A DNA stretch of 64,000 nt from Podospora pseudoanserina (Eukaryota > Ascomycota > Sordariomycetes > Sordariales > Podosporaceae): assembly GCF_035222485.1 (NCBI RefSeq), contig NW_026946672.1, positions 930,001-994,000 on the forward strand. The letters are read 5' to 3'. The number at the start of each line of letters is the position of its first letter. Position 1 is the first letter of the stretch. Shown here piece by piece: positions 22,697-33,063 of the stretch. A program made the position numbers and the translations under genes. The notes under the pieces were generated by a model, which worked only from the letters and a program-made list of their open reading frames with translations, did no database searches and was not told the DNA's origin.

Positions 22697-25144
22697 GGCT
22701 CCGGAATGTTGGGTGAGACGGCCGGCGTGCGGGGCCGGGAGGCTCTCGATCCGTCGGGTCCGGTTGTGAATTCAGAAAGTGGACAGTCAGATCTCCATAA
22801 CCGTTTCATACGCACAGTCCGGAATGGAAGGAGGCCAAAAAGAAGAGAAAAAAATCAGACTTCGTCGCGAAAACGTGGTCGAGTGGCGTGTTTCTTTTGA
22901 AGATGAAGGATACCCTGTCTTGAGATTGTGTTCGCGCGTGAGTGACGTACGCTGGGTTCCTGGTCGTGATGCGCTCAGGGAGTATACTGGGAAAATTGAT
23001 TCAGCTCAGCAAGGCGGGTGATCGGGCGAGCGGGCGGGCGAAGGCGATGGAGCCTGTGTCGGTGCGATGAAAATTAAATGTCAAAGTTGCAAAAAGAGTG
23101 CGTTGAAGAGAATCGAAGAAGAAACGACTGGCTAAGGTTGGATTCAAAAGAGGGTGGGTGGTGGTAGGTAGAATATTCAGGCCGGAAGCTTAGAGCATTG
23201 TGAAGTGGTGGTGGGATGGCGAGACAGCGGCGTCTGGTCAGAAAAGCTTGAAGCACCAGGATCCAATAGGTGCAATGCTATCCCGAAGAGTTGAAGGCGG
23301 GAGTATGCGACCCAAAAGAAGGACGGCCGGACAAGGCGGCTACGGCTACGGCTGCTCTCTCTCCTCCACGCGACACAAGAGGTCGCCACGGGCCGTGGGG
23401 GTGGGTGGTGAGAGGTTCGTGGGTGAGAGGGAAAAAAGGATGGAACGGGAGTTGGCCGGAATGGAGGGTACCCCCAAGATGAGAGAGAGAGTGTGTGTTG
23501 CGGAGTCGCGGAGGTGGATGGTGGTCGCAATTAGAGATTGGATGATACGGAGTACTGAGGAGACAAAAAAAAAAAGCTCAGTATGCCGCCGATTGGTTCG
23601 CTGGCCAGCGTCTGTTTTGCTATGCAGCATTCAGGAGCTGCCATCTCAACGAACAGCGGACGAGAACCAGAAATGCCCAACACAGTGGGCGACACCGCTT
23701 GACCGCTGGAAAGTTTCCAGAACAAGGCTGAGAGTTTAATTTCGCGTACCCACTCTCTGCAGCGCTGTGATAGGGTGAAAGCCATCGCTACTGGTCGCTA
23801 ACTGTCCCAATTCGACCTAGCCAGCGTCCGTCCGGCCTGGGGTTTCTTCCATTCTGGGGTCAACGGGGCTGTGTCACGCAACATCGAGGCTAGCGTTTCG
23901 ACGTTTTGATCTTCAACCTCGCCAAAACGAGCTTCGTTGAAACTTTGGCTTGGTCGGGAGGAACGATGATGCCCTCCCACCGACACTTCTGGGCCGGTGA
24001 TGTTGCAACCAAGCTCGGGGCGGCCGGCGAGTGGTGCCAACTCTCCGCTCTGTCCTCTGCAGCCATGTCCCCTGCATCATCCCTCGCCTGTTGTCATCAA
24101 AACATCAACAAGATGATGGCCGTCGATGGTGTTTGATAGTTGACACAATGGCTGCACCTGTGCCCAAGAACATTCGCTGCAATTGCTCTGTGGCGCCGGC
24201 GAGTGCCACGGCAACACAGGCCAAATCCCTTCACTGACACCTGCAACGCTGCAGCATCTGCAGTTTGTCACATTGCCTACTGCGGGCAGAATGGAGCCTG
24301 GGATACGTGTTCGACGGTGGTGAGCGACTGTGGAAAGCCCAGATGCAAGGGAGATGCGGCTGTCGGGCTCGGCAGGGGACGCGCCTACTACTGTGGATGT
24401 GTTAATTAGACTGTTATGCAAAACAGACGAGCGCGTACCTGATTCGCGTCTAGTTCGCGTTCAATTTGTGCATTTATGCCGACTACGGCCTTTCATAAAG
24501 CTTTACAATGAGCAGCTCAATGCTTCAGAAGTTACAAAAAAAGATAGAAAGTGATGTGAAAGAACTGTCAGACTTGCCATGCACAATCTAAGCATTGTTC
24601 CGAGGACACAATTAAAGCTAATGCAATAACATGTCGGCTTAAACAAAAGGAATGCAACGTAGAAAAAGGCAGCTTAACAAAATTCCGGTAGTCCCGCAAC
24701 TGTGTCAAGCGTTGAGTATAGCACAACTCCAACCAACAACAAACTCCCCGCCTTCCTTGTCCTGGGAGGAAGTATCGTGGGCAAATCCCAGATGCAACGT
24801 CGAATAAAGACCTCTAAAAATAAGAAGAAGAAGGCGGTTGTTGGTCGATCGGGACACACACGGAACCCACCACACCCACGCGACGATTCGGTGGAGCAAA
24901 AAACGCGAGCATCTTCCTTCCCGTCCGTCTGGGAAAGTTTGACAGAAACCCAAGAGTTTGCTTGGCGATTGACGATTCTTGAAACGGGACCCGATTCGGC
25001 AGCCCATCGTCTCACAAGCATTGATCAACAGCCGCAGCCGCGCGCTTTCCCCTGACGAGCGTCTAAGCAGGAGGCGCACTCTCACAGCCTGACGTTACTA
25101 CTCAAAGAGTCAGCAGGCCAGGCTTGTATAATCACAAAATTAAG
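22697..25144. other. long gene-poor stretch (2.4 kb) between divergent genes
   Basis: This separates the divergent Ser-rich gene and RCE1. Open frames on both strands (for example 23200-23739) lack protein-like composition, splice support or conserved motifs. The sequence likely holds two promoters and long 5' leaders. A short non-coding transcript cannot be excluded. Confidence 0.5.
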
Positions 25145-26212
25145 ATGCCAGCTCTTGGAGAAGTGCTCAAAAAGTTCAACCCCTGGCACAAGGGTACTTA
25201 CCAACCCCCAACCCATCTCACGTCACACAAGATATCTGACACCGTCTCACAGAGGAAGAGCCCCTACCACCACCCTTCACAGCTTCGACAGCCTACCTGC
25301 TGTTGGCCCTCTACGCCCTCATCTACTTCATCCCCTTCTACCTCTCCCCCACCACCCGGCCATCGCCCACCCTCTCCCGCGATGCCCCCTCGGTGATCCG
25401 AGCCCGGATCCGTTCCGTCTCCCTGTCCTGTGCCATCTGCACACTCACCACCTCCCTAATCCTCTCCCGCTATGCCTCCCTCTCACCATCAGCAATCTTC
25501 CATCTCCTAGGAGTCTACCCACTAGCCCTGATCCCAGCAGTCAAAATCCTCTTTTTGACCGCCCTCCTCTTCCTGGGCCCCTTGTACAGCTACTTCATAG
25601 TCGAAAAAGGCTACAAACAATGGTCCACCCTCCTCCCACTGCGAGAAACCCTGACAGAATGGACCGACTACCGTAATTACATCGCTGTACGTCTCCCCCC
25701 CCCATTCTCTCCCCCCTAAATATTAACAAAAGTTCCAGGGCCCAATAACAGAAGAAATCCTCTTCCGCTCCTCCTCCCTCCCCCTCCTCCTCCTCTCCCA
25801 AGCTCCCCTATCCAGCACCCTCTTCCTCTCCCCCCTCATCTTCGGCCTCTCCCACATCCACCACTTTTACGAATTCCGCCTCACCCACCCCGCCGTCCCC
25901 GTCTCTGCTTCCCTTTTGCGGTCCGTATTCCAATTAGGGTACACCACCCTCTTCGGCTCCTACGCCAACTTCCTCTACCTCCGCACCGGCAGCCTCCTCG
26001 GCATCTGCGCCGTCCACGCCTTCTGCAACTGCATGGGCCTCCCCCAGGTCTGGGGACGGGTCACAGACGAGAACGGGGACAAGAAGATCAACCGGCTCTG
26101 GACGGTGGGGTACTATGTCTTGCTGGTGGCGGGGGCGTGGGTATGGTACAGGAATCTGTGGGGGTTGAGCGAGAGTGTTGAGACGGGGTTGGTTGGGGTT
26201 GATCAGTGGTGA
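25145..26212 (+). CDS. RCE1: CAAX prenyl protease 2 (Rce1)
   Basis: Rce1 is an ER membrane protease that removes the last three residues of prenylated CAAX proteins such as Ras. Exons 25145-25193, 25253-25686 and 25739-26212 give 318 residues. The catalytic residues of this glutamate-type family all appear: the Glu pair in GPITEEILFRS (about 166-167), His in FGLSHIHHF (about 200), and His and Asn in AVHAFCNCMGLP (about 254 and 258). Their positions agree closely with yeast Rce1. Multiple membrane segments are seen (YLLLALYALIYFIPFYL and LLFLGPLYSYFIV). The first exon is short (MPALGEVLKKFNPWHK). Intron 2 interrupts the sequence just before the catalytic GPITEE block. Confidence 0.93.
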
Positions 26213-26671
26213 TATGTTTTAAAAAAGAGAACCAAAAAAGCATGTTGGGGTTGGGTGGGGGTTGGGTGGATGATGGCTGTTGGAAATCATGTTGTTGGTA
26301 GGTGTTAAGTAGGTGGTGGAGGATTTATATCAATCTAATAGCATCAGATATGTAACCAAAATCACTGTTGAACACATTCAAGGACGTTTTACATGGTCAA
26401 TATCGCATTACACCACTCCCCGTCGTCCCCACCCCGCCTATTTTTGACATACATTATATAACTCATACCCATTCCAAACCCGCCTCGCCCCTCACCATCC
26501 CTCACGCCCAACGAACACAAGAGCCCCAGCTCCCATGTCAGTCACGGTCTCATCATGCATCTTTGTTTGCTTGCGTCTGCCTGTGTTAACTTTCACAGCC
26601 CACCCTCCAAAATAATACGCCCAGTCATGCAACGCATACGCGCGTTCGTACTTGCAAGTGAGAAAGAGAGA

Positions 26672-26721
<50 letters not shown>

Positions 26722-27109
26722 GAGAGGAGAGAGAGAACATGATGTTATGCAGGTTGTACGCCGTTTACAAAAACCAAAAACCTTGTCCGTCCCCCCGCCC
26801 TGCCTGCCTGCCTGTCCGCCCGCCTTGCCTTTGCCAAAACACACTTTCTATGCTTGTCTTTGAAATGAAAAGAAAAATAGATCATCCACTAAAATGGCTA
26901 AAGGCTAAAAAAGGGGTCCCGAGAACGCGAAAACGTCATGTACAGGAAAGAAAAGAAAAACAAAAAGTCTCGATTCTTACGCCTTCCGCCGAGATCAGGA
27001 CCAGGAGGGAGGTTCGGGTCGGATGGCGAAAGAATCATGCTTTGGAAGGGGGCGCCGCCAGAGGTGCGCTGTGAGTACTCGAGTTAGCCCTTTGTTGACT
27101 CATGAGTGC
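26213..27109. other. convergent intergenic stretch with GA repeat
   Basis: No gene is seen between convergent RCE1 and VRG4. A GA/CT microsatellite lies at 26660-26737, followed by a short CCTG repeat near 26795. Confidence 0.6.
26660..26737. repeat. GA microsatellite (about 78 nt)
   Basis: The stretch is an almost pure GA run with a few interruptions (GGG, GAC, GGA). It lies downstream of RCE1. Such a run is likely length-variable between strains. Confidence 0.9.
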
Positions 27110-28472
27110 TCATGAGTTGGCAGCATCCCTGTTGCTCTTGGCGCTGGCGCTCATGTTGGTGGTAGGAAGGGACAGAGCCTCCTGAGCCTTTTGGCGAACC
27201 TTGGCCCAGGCAAAGACAAGACCACTGACGAAACCCAGGAAGATGGCAGTAACACTGCCGAAGGTGACGGGAGCATCGAAGAAAATGAGACCGCTAACGG
27301 CGATGGGGAGCTTGTTGAGGGCGCCGACCATGGAGTAGGTTGTCGAGGAGGTGATACGAATGCACCAGGACGAGCAGTACGAGATGAAGATGGCGGCCAA
27401 ACCGGAGTACACCATTCCAATCATGAGCTTGTTCTTGGTCTCCTCGGGGAAGTTGCGGGCAAGGTTTTCAGACGACCAATCCTCAAACAGCAGGGAGAAG
27501 ACAACCAAGACGGGGATGGTAAGGAGGTTGTTGTAGAACATCGCTATTGGGTGTCAGTCTACTGTACTTTGATCGTCGTAGTCTCGCCAGAAACTTACTG
27601 TCATAATCCTTGAAGTTCATCTTCTTGATGACCTTGCGCATGCCAAGCACATACGCAGAAGTGCAGATGACGTTGATACCCATCCACGCGTAACCGGCGT
27701 TCAGGGTCGACAAAGCATCCTGCTTGTCAGGGGAGATTCCCACACCATCAATGGCAGCCTGGATATCAGCCCAAGCAGCAACGACAGAACTGAGGACCAT
27801 CAAGCCGAAAGACAACAGGGTGATAGGGGTGACGCTGCCACCGAACCAAAGAACCTCTCCATAGGCGATCACAATGATGGTCAAGTTCTTGAAGATGGTG
27901 TAGACGGGGACGGAGAGGAACTGGAGGGCCTTGGCACCGGTATAGATCATGCCGACGAGGAGCAGAGAAATAGGGAACCCTGAAATTGTACGTCAGCCAA
28001 GAGTTCGAATATCTGAAACAACAAAAAAAAAAAAAAGCAACATACATCTCTTCGCCTTTGTCGAGTCGAAAGGAGCGAGGTTCTTGAGAATACCGGTTTG
28101 CTTGAATGCCAGGATCGCTAATGTGCAGACGGCAGACTAGATCGCCATGTCAGCTTCCAACTGTTCATCCCATCCCTTGGAACACCGTCACCGCCACGAG
28201 AGAGAGTTACACACCTGAATAGCAAGATAGAAAAAGTTCAGGTTCCATTCTGAGCCAGACACAACGTATTTGTTCACGACTGTCATGCTGATAGACGCCA
28301 GGCAGTATGCGAGAATGGAGGCGCCGGGGCTGTGATCCAACTTGTCGAGCAGGCCAGGCTCCTGGCGCACACGGAGGGTGGCAGGCGAGGCCCGGCCGAG
28401 GAAGGGATCTTTCTCCCCTCCAAAGTCATCGCCGCCCCTCATCTCGATATCTTCGTTCTTTTTATTTGACAT
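27110..28472 (-). CDS. VRG4: GDP-mannose transporter (Vrg4/GmtA)
   Basis: This Golgi nucleotide-sugar transporter exchanges GDP-mannose for GMP and supplies mannosylation of glycoproteins and glycolipids. Exons 28472-28215, 28136-28046, 27979-27599 and 27543-27110 give 387 residues. About ten membrane segments are seen. The hallmark GALNK motif is present ([17 protein letters not shown]), as are [37 protein letters not shown] and [15 protein letters not shown]. The N-terminal 50 residues are cytosolic and polar. Exon joins restore the family sequence without gaps. The gene converges with RCE1. Confidence 0.95.
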
Positions 28473-29119
28473 TCTGGCGGTTGTAGGAAGTGGTTTTTCG
28501 TAGGATCGTCGCCGTCGAGATAGCGAGTGGTTGTGTTTCCGCGACGGAACGCCAGGGAACGAAGGATATCAAGGGGCGCCGGCTCAATTAGGGACCAAGC
28601 GAATGGCTGAAGGGCGCTGAAGTGAGAAGGCGTTCACCACTCTCCCAGCGTTCTGGTGGTGGTCTGTCTCGTCGCCGTGGGGGTCGTCGGGCAGAGGGCG
28701 GTATGGCGGGATGGCTATGTCGGACGCGTGGAAGGAGAGAAAACACAAATGCTGTTAAATTGGCAACGAATCAACCTCTCTGCCCCTGTCGAGCGGTCGC
28801 GGCTCTCCTTTGTTGGTTTCTTGGCGAATGGTTTGGTGTGGGACTGTGGGGCACAAGAGAAGTGGAAATCCAATGTTTCAGAGCCAGCCTAACCGATAGC
28901 TGCATAACTTCATCCGTCATTCCAGCAGTGCCAGCCATATGCAGCTATGCAGTAAGTATACAATCACGAGGCATCTGATGAAGACAGAATTACGCATGCC
29001 ACTTGGAGTGTGGATGAACGTTATTTCCAGCCTCCCTGATCTTTGGGAAGACTCGGTTGGGACCAACCCTGGAAGTGCTAGACTAGTTCCACGGCCATTC
29101 ATCTGAAGAGCTTCGACGG
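28473..29119. other. intergenic stretch upstream of VRG4
   Basis: This should contain the VRG4 promoter and the 3' end of the dehydrogenase gene. No other gene is seen. Confidence 0.5.
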
Positions 29120-30402
29120 TCAAGTTAGGCTTCTGAGTCCATGCCAGACCCGAGTCCAAGTCAGTAATACATATATGTCAGCCTCAGTTCTCCCCCATCC
29201 GGACTCGTCCCTCAACAACAATATTCCCCCCCCTCCCCTCCCCGCCTGTCCGTCCCCATCCTCCCTCCCTCCCTCCCTTTCCCCCATCCTCCCCTCCGAC
29301 GGCGCCACCGGAAAGTTCAAATGCTTCCAATCCTCCAACTCCTCCGTCACACTCCTCAACCTATCCCTAATACTCTCAATCGCATAACTCCCCAACAGCA
29401 ACCTCAACGGCGGATAAGAACAATGCCCCAACTGCCACACCAGCTCCGCACACTTCACCGCGCTCGTCGGCTGCCTATCCCCCAACCACTGCACCATCCT
29501 CTTCGCGTGCAACGCCGGGCTCGTCGCATGACTATACGCCTCACTCGCCGGCTTGATCAAAAAGTGCCCCCAAGTCGGCAGACTGTTTGTAATCTCGGCC
29601 GGCTCGTCCCTCCTCACCAGGCCCGGCTCCACCAGCGTGGCCTTGATCCCGAAGCTGTCAACCTCGTACAGCATCGCCTCTATCAGCCCCTCCACCGCAT
29701 ACTTTGTCGCGCAGTACGGTCCTAACCCAGGCACACCCAGCGCGCCGGAGGTGGAGCTGAAAATCAGATACCGTCCCCCGTTTTGCTGCCGAAAATACGG
29801 CAGTGACGCCTGCAAGATATGCAAAGTACCCATGAAATTCGTCTCGAACTGGTTGCGCACTTCATATTCATCCTGGTCTTCACACGCGCCGATGACGCCG
29901 TAGCCGGAGCAGTTGGCTATGCAGTCAATCCTCCCGAAGCGATCAAGCGTTTTCTCCATCACTTTCGACACGGAAGCATAGTCACGCACGTCGCAAAGAG
30001 TGCCGAGGCAGGAGTCGGAATTGAGAGTAGCGATCTGGGCCGGGGTCGTCTCAAAGACGCGGCCGACGGTGGTGACGAGGTCCGAGTGGGAGAGGATGGA
30101 CTTGACGAGGGAGCGGCCCATGTGGCCTGTTCCACCGAAGACCTTTGGGGGCAATCTGTCAGTCTCGGTGTACTGTGGAAGGAAATGATAGGAAGGGAAC
30201 ATGCAATCCAAACAAGCTGTTTAGCAGGCGGCTGCCCAGGCTGGGGCGGCTCGCAGCTGGCTGGGAGCTGGAGCTTGGGTTTGTTGCCCCCTTCTCCTCT
30301 TCCTCCTCCATCTCGGCCTGTGGGTGTAGCTGTTGTTGGGGCTTCAGAGCCAGCGATGGAGCCCCCTCCTGCTGTTGTGTCGGCATTGCTGCGGATATCC
30401 AT
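29120..30402 (-). CDS. short-chain dehydrogenase/reductase, probable GC-AG intron
   Basis: This is an NAD(P)-dependent oxidoreductase of the classical SDR fold; the substrate is unknown. The nucleotide-binding block is VFGGTGHMGRS, a variant of TGxxxGxG. Asp in CDVRD, the NNAG-like NCSGYG, Ser in FSSTSGALG and the catalytic YCATK follow in order. The best model joins 30402-30205 to 30142-29120 (406 residues). It puts KQLVWI directly before VFGGTG, giving the usual first SDR strand. That needs a GC donor (TT/GCATGT) with a good branch point (ACTGAC) and AG acceptor. A start inside the intron (about 30203) would avoid the GC donor but lose the first strand. The N-terminal 60 residues are Gly/Pro/Thr-rich; the C-terminal tail holds a Gly-rich repeat-coded stretch. 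Confidence 0.8.
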
Positions 30403-30975
30403 CTTGGCTTCTTTCCCAATAATCCTTCACTACCCTCAAGCGGTGTGTAATGTCAGGTTTGTTATGCCCCAAAGTGCCCGTGAAAAAGTCCGTGATTGAG
30501 GGTATGAGCGCTCCTCCCACTCAAACTCGACAAAATCTCAAAAAAAGGGGGGAGGGCAGCAATGCCAACCAATCATGAAAATATCACATATGCCTGCCTG
30601 TCCCAGCCAAGCAAAAACCTCAAGTCATTTCTCCGTTTAAATCTTCAGCAGAAACCTTTTAAGTCAAAAGAAAACACACACTCAACATCCTAAACTCATA
30701 ACCCGTCACGGCTGATGTCGTTGCTCTTGGACGACGTCGAAAAGTCTTGGCAAATGGCACTTGCTCAAAGAGCGAAACCCGAACCCTTCAAACCTCAACT
30801 GCCGAGGAGCCAATCACGTGATACCTCCGGATCAAAAACCTCCCTGAAGCCCCTGAGTTGGAGTGGAGTACATCTTCCATCATCACCAAAACCCAGGGTC
30901 AAACAAAGTCCAGAATTATCAGAAAACTGGGGTTCTACCTCTTTCATTACTATCTACCTCACATGTACTCATTTC

Positions 30976-31013
<38 letters not shown>

Positions 31014-31621
31014 CTGTGTGCAAAAACAGGCCATCATCCATGGCCAGCTAGAACCCTTTGACTGCATCCAGCTTCTGGTCGTAGGTAGGTATGTTCAATC
31101 CCAAACAACAAGTTAGTCCCCAAAAAACAAAAACAACCAACTCGCCATCCAAAACATTATTTGCCCACTTGTTGCTGTTGTTCTTCTTGTTGTTGTTTCC
31201 CACCCAGTTCATAAATACATCCCAACAAAAATAAGCAAAATGCAAAACTGACTGGTAAAAACCGCCCGCCAAACCCCCCCAAAAAACTCAATGCTATTTT
31301 GTGCCGCCCCGTTGCCCATTCGTTGTTTTTCTAAACCAGACCAGAAGATGCTGCGTCCCAGAAACAAAAAAAAAGCGTAAACACCATACTCGTAAACATG
31401 CTTCGCTTGACGCCCTGGGAGTCTCCCTCCTATTTTCAGACGACGACCTTCCTTTTTTTCGGAGCAGAAAAAACCGTCCCAATGTTGATGACAAGGGGAA
31501 AAAAATTGAATACATACGCCTCCCGCACTCGACTTGATACAGGAAAACAGAGAAACTATTACAAGAGTTAAGAGGTTCATACCGGATATCGCATGTTGTG
31601 CTGAAATGAAGCAACATCAGT
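30403..31621. other. intergenic stretch with TG repeat
   Basis: No supportable gene is seen between the SDR gene start and the 3' end of the next minus-strand gene. A TG microsatellite lies at 30977-31011. A 133-codon frame at 30715-31116 runs through that repeat and is not a credible gene. Confidence 0.55.
30977..31011 (+). repeat. TG microsatellite (about 35 nt)
   Basis: A pure TG run of about 17 units upstream of the SDR gene is followed by TATCTGTGTG. Confidence 0.9.
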
Positions 31622-33063
31622 TCAAATATGTGACTGATAGATGAGTTGGCAATGGCCCCCGGGATGATATTGGCGGTCCAGCGCTGGCTGGACCACTTCA
31701 CGCGCCATCTTGTAAAGGTTGACCCCCTCAGCAACTCTGACGGGGCGACATGCGTACTCTAATGTTGGCTGAACAGCTGGGAATTTTGGCAGCATCTTGT
31801 ACAGATGACTGCCTTCGGCAACCTTGAATCGATTCTCGATGGGTTCACAGCTGTCGATCCACCCGTCTGGGCGAGGGCCATATTGTTGGAGCCACCGCCA
31901 TCTTTGTTCGTCTCTTTTCGAGGCTGCCATCACATGTCAGTATGCAATTCGTTTGCAATCGGTATAATGACGAAGCAAACCAACTTACCAAGTTCCTGAG
32001 CGGCGTCAAGGTAATTTTTCGGAAGCCAGTCGTATTGGTGTTCAACCAACTCCTCCGGCGATCTCTCAAGGAGGAGTCTCGGACGGCCATACGTCCGCAC
32101 TTTGCTTTCTTCGAGTCGGTGAGGAACGCCCTTGTACACTACGTACTCGGCGTAATCCTCATTGAGGACCAAGTCACTGTTCTTGGGGTCCGCCCCTGCG
32201 GGGTTGGTTGTCAAGAATGGTGGCGAGTCCAAGACGAGTAGCTTCTCATCGGTGTTGTTCATGAGCGGAACCAGGAGATTCTGACGATAAAAAATGCATT
32301 GGACCCCAGTGATTTTGCGATTATCCTGCGGGTCCGCAGCTGGCCATTGGTGGATGTAGGCACGTTCGATGTCCTTCCACGCCTTCGTGAGATCTTCTCT
32401 GTGATAGATAATAAAGTCTTGTTGTTCAGTCGTGTACTTCTGGTTGCTGCGCTTCCCCTTTTTAGCCTCGCCTGCTATTACAGGCGAAGACTCGACTGCG
32501 TCAGTGTCTCTTACACGTTTTGTAGAGTATGGCTCGGTTCTGGAGCTGTTTCTGCGCCCCGACCTGATGGGAAACTCGGGGGTTGACCGCTCGGAACTGG
32601 GAGTCATGGTTGTCGACCCGCCATCTGATGAGCCGCGGCGTGAGAGCGGTGGAGAGTACTGGCCAGACATCCAGGATCTCTCTACTGAGCTTGAGCGAGA
32701 GGTAGACCCATTCCAGGAAACCGCCGAGAAAAATGAGCCCGATGGAGAGGGTGGAGCTGTGAAAGGGCCCCCGGGGTATCGAGAGCTGGGAGCTGGCACG
32801 CTGGCCATGAGAGACCGGATTGACGGAATTTGTTGATCTGACGGTGCACGCGTCTGGGCCGTGATATGGTCCAGGGGCAGTGATGGACGAACTCTGAGGA
32901 CTATATCCATCCTGGACATTGTCGTTTGGGGAGTTGAAGGAGGTGTGAGGTTCAATATCAAATTCGGAGGACTAGGTAATTTACCGTTGCCTAGGGTGCT
33001 GGAAGGTGTGGCCGGTGGTGTGAAATCCAGCTCAGAGATGCTGGGGATTCTGATGATAGCCAT
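31622..33063 (-). CDS. fungal protein with a Myb/SANT-like block, function unknown
   Basis: I do not recognise a named gene. Exons 33063-31989 and 31923-31622 give 458 residues. The start at 33063 opens MAIIRIPSISELDF; an upstream in-frame ATG at 33222 is possible but its product looks like leader sequence. Residues about 1-215 are Ser/Pro-rich and end in basic patches (EAKKGKRSNQ). A helical block follows: KYTTEQQDFIIYHREDLT, WKDIERAYIHQWP, then GVQCIFYRQNLLVP. Its spaced Trp/Tyr/Phe and 'apply to short sequence' pattern resemble one Myb/SANT-type repeat, which suggests DNA binding in the nucleus; this is inference. The C-terminal part has two related short blocks (VAEGSHLYKM and VAEGVNLYKM). 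The intron at 31924-31988 has standard borders. Confidence 0.7.

Noticed and set aside
23200-23739. 179-codon plus-strand frame
   Set aside because: Rich in Trp, Arg and Gly from GC-rich sequence, crosses an A-run and has no recognisable domain.
26555-27074. Frames of 80-140 codons through the GA microsatellite
   Set aside because: They code for Arg-Glu or Leu-Ser repeats from the repeat itself.
30715-31116. 133-codon plus-strand frame through the TG repeat
   Set aside because: The C-terminal third is the repeat (Cys-Val run) and the first part shows no conserved motif.
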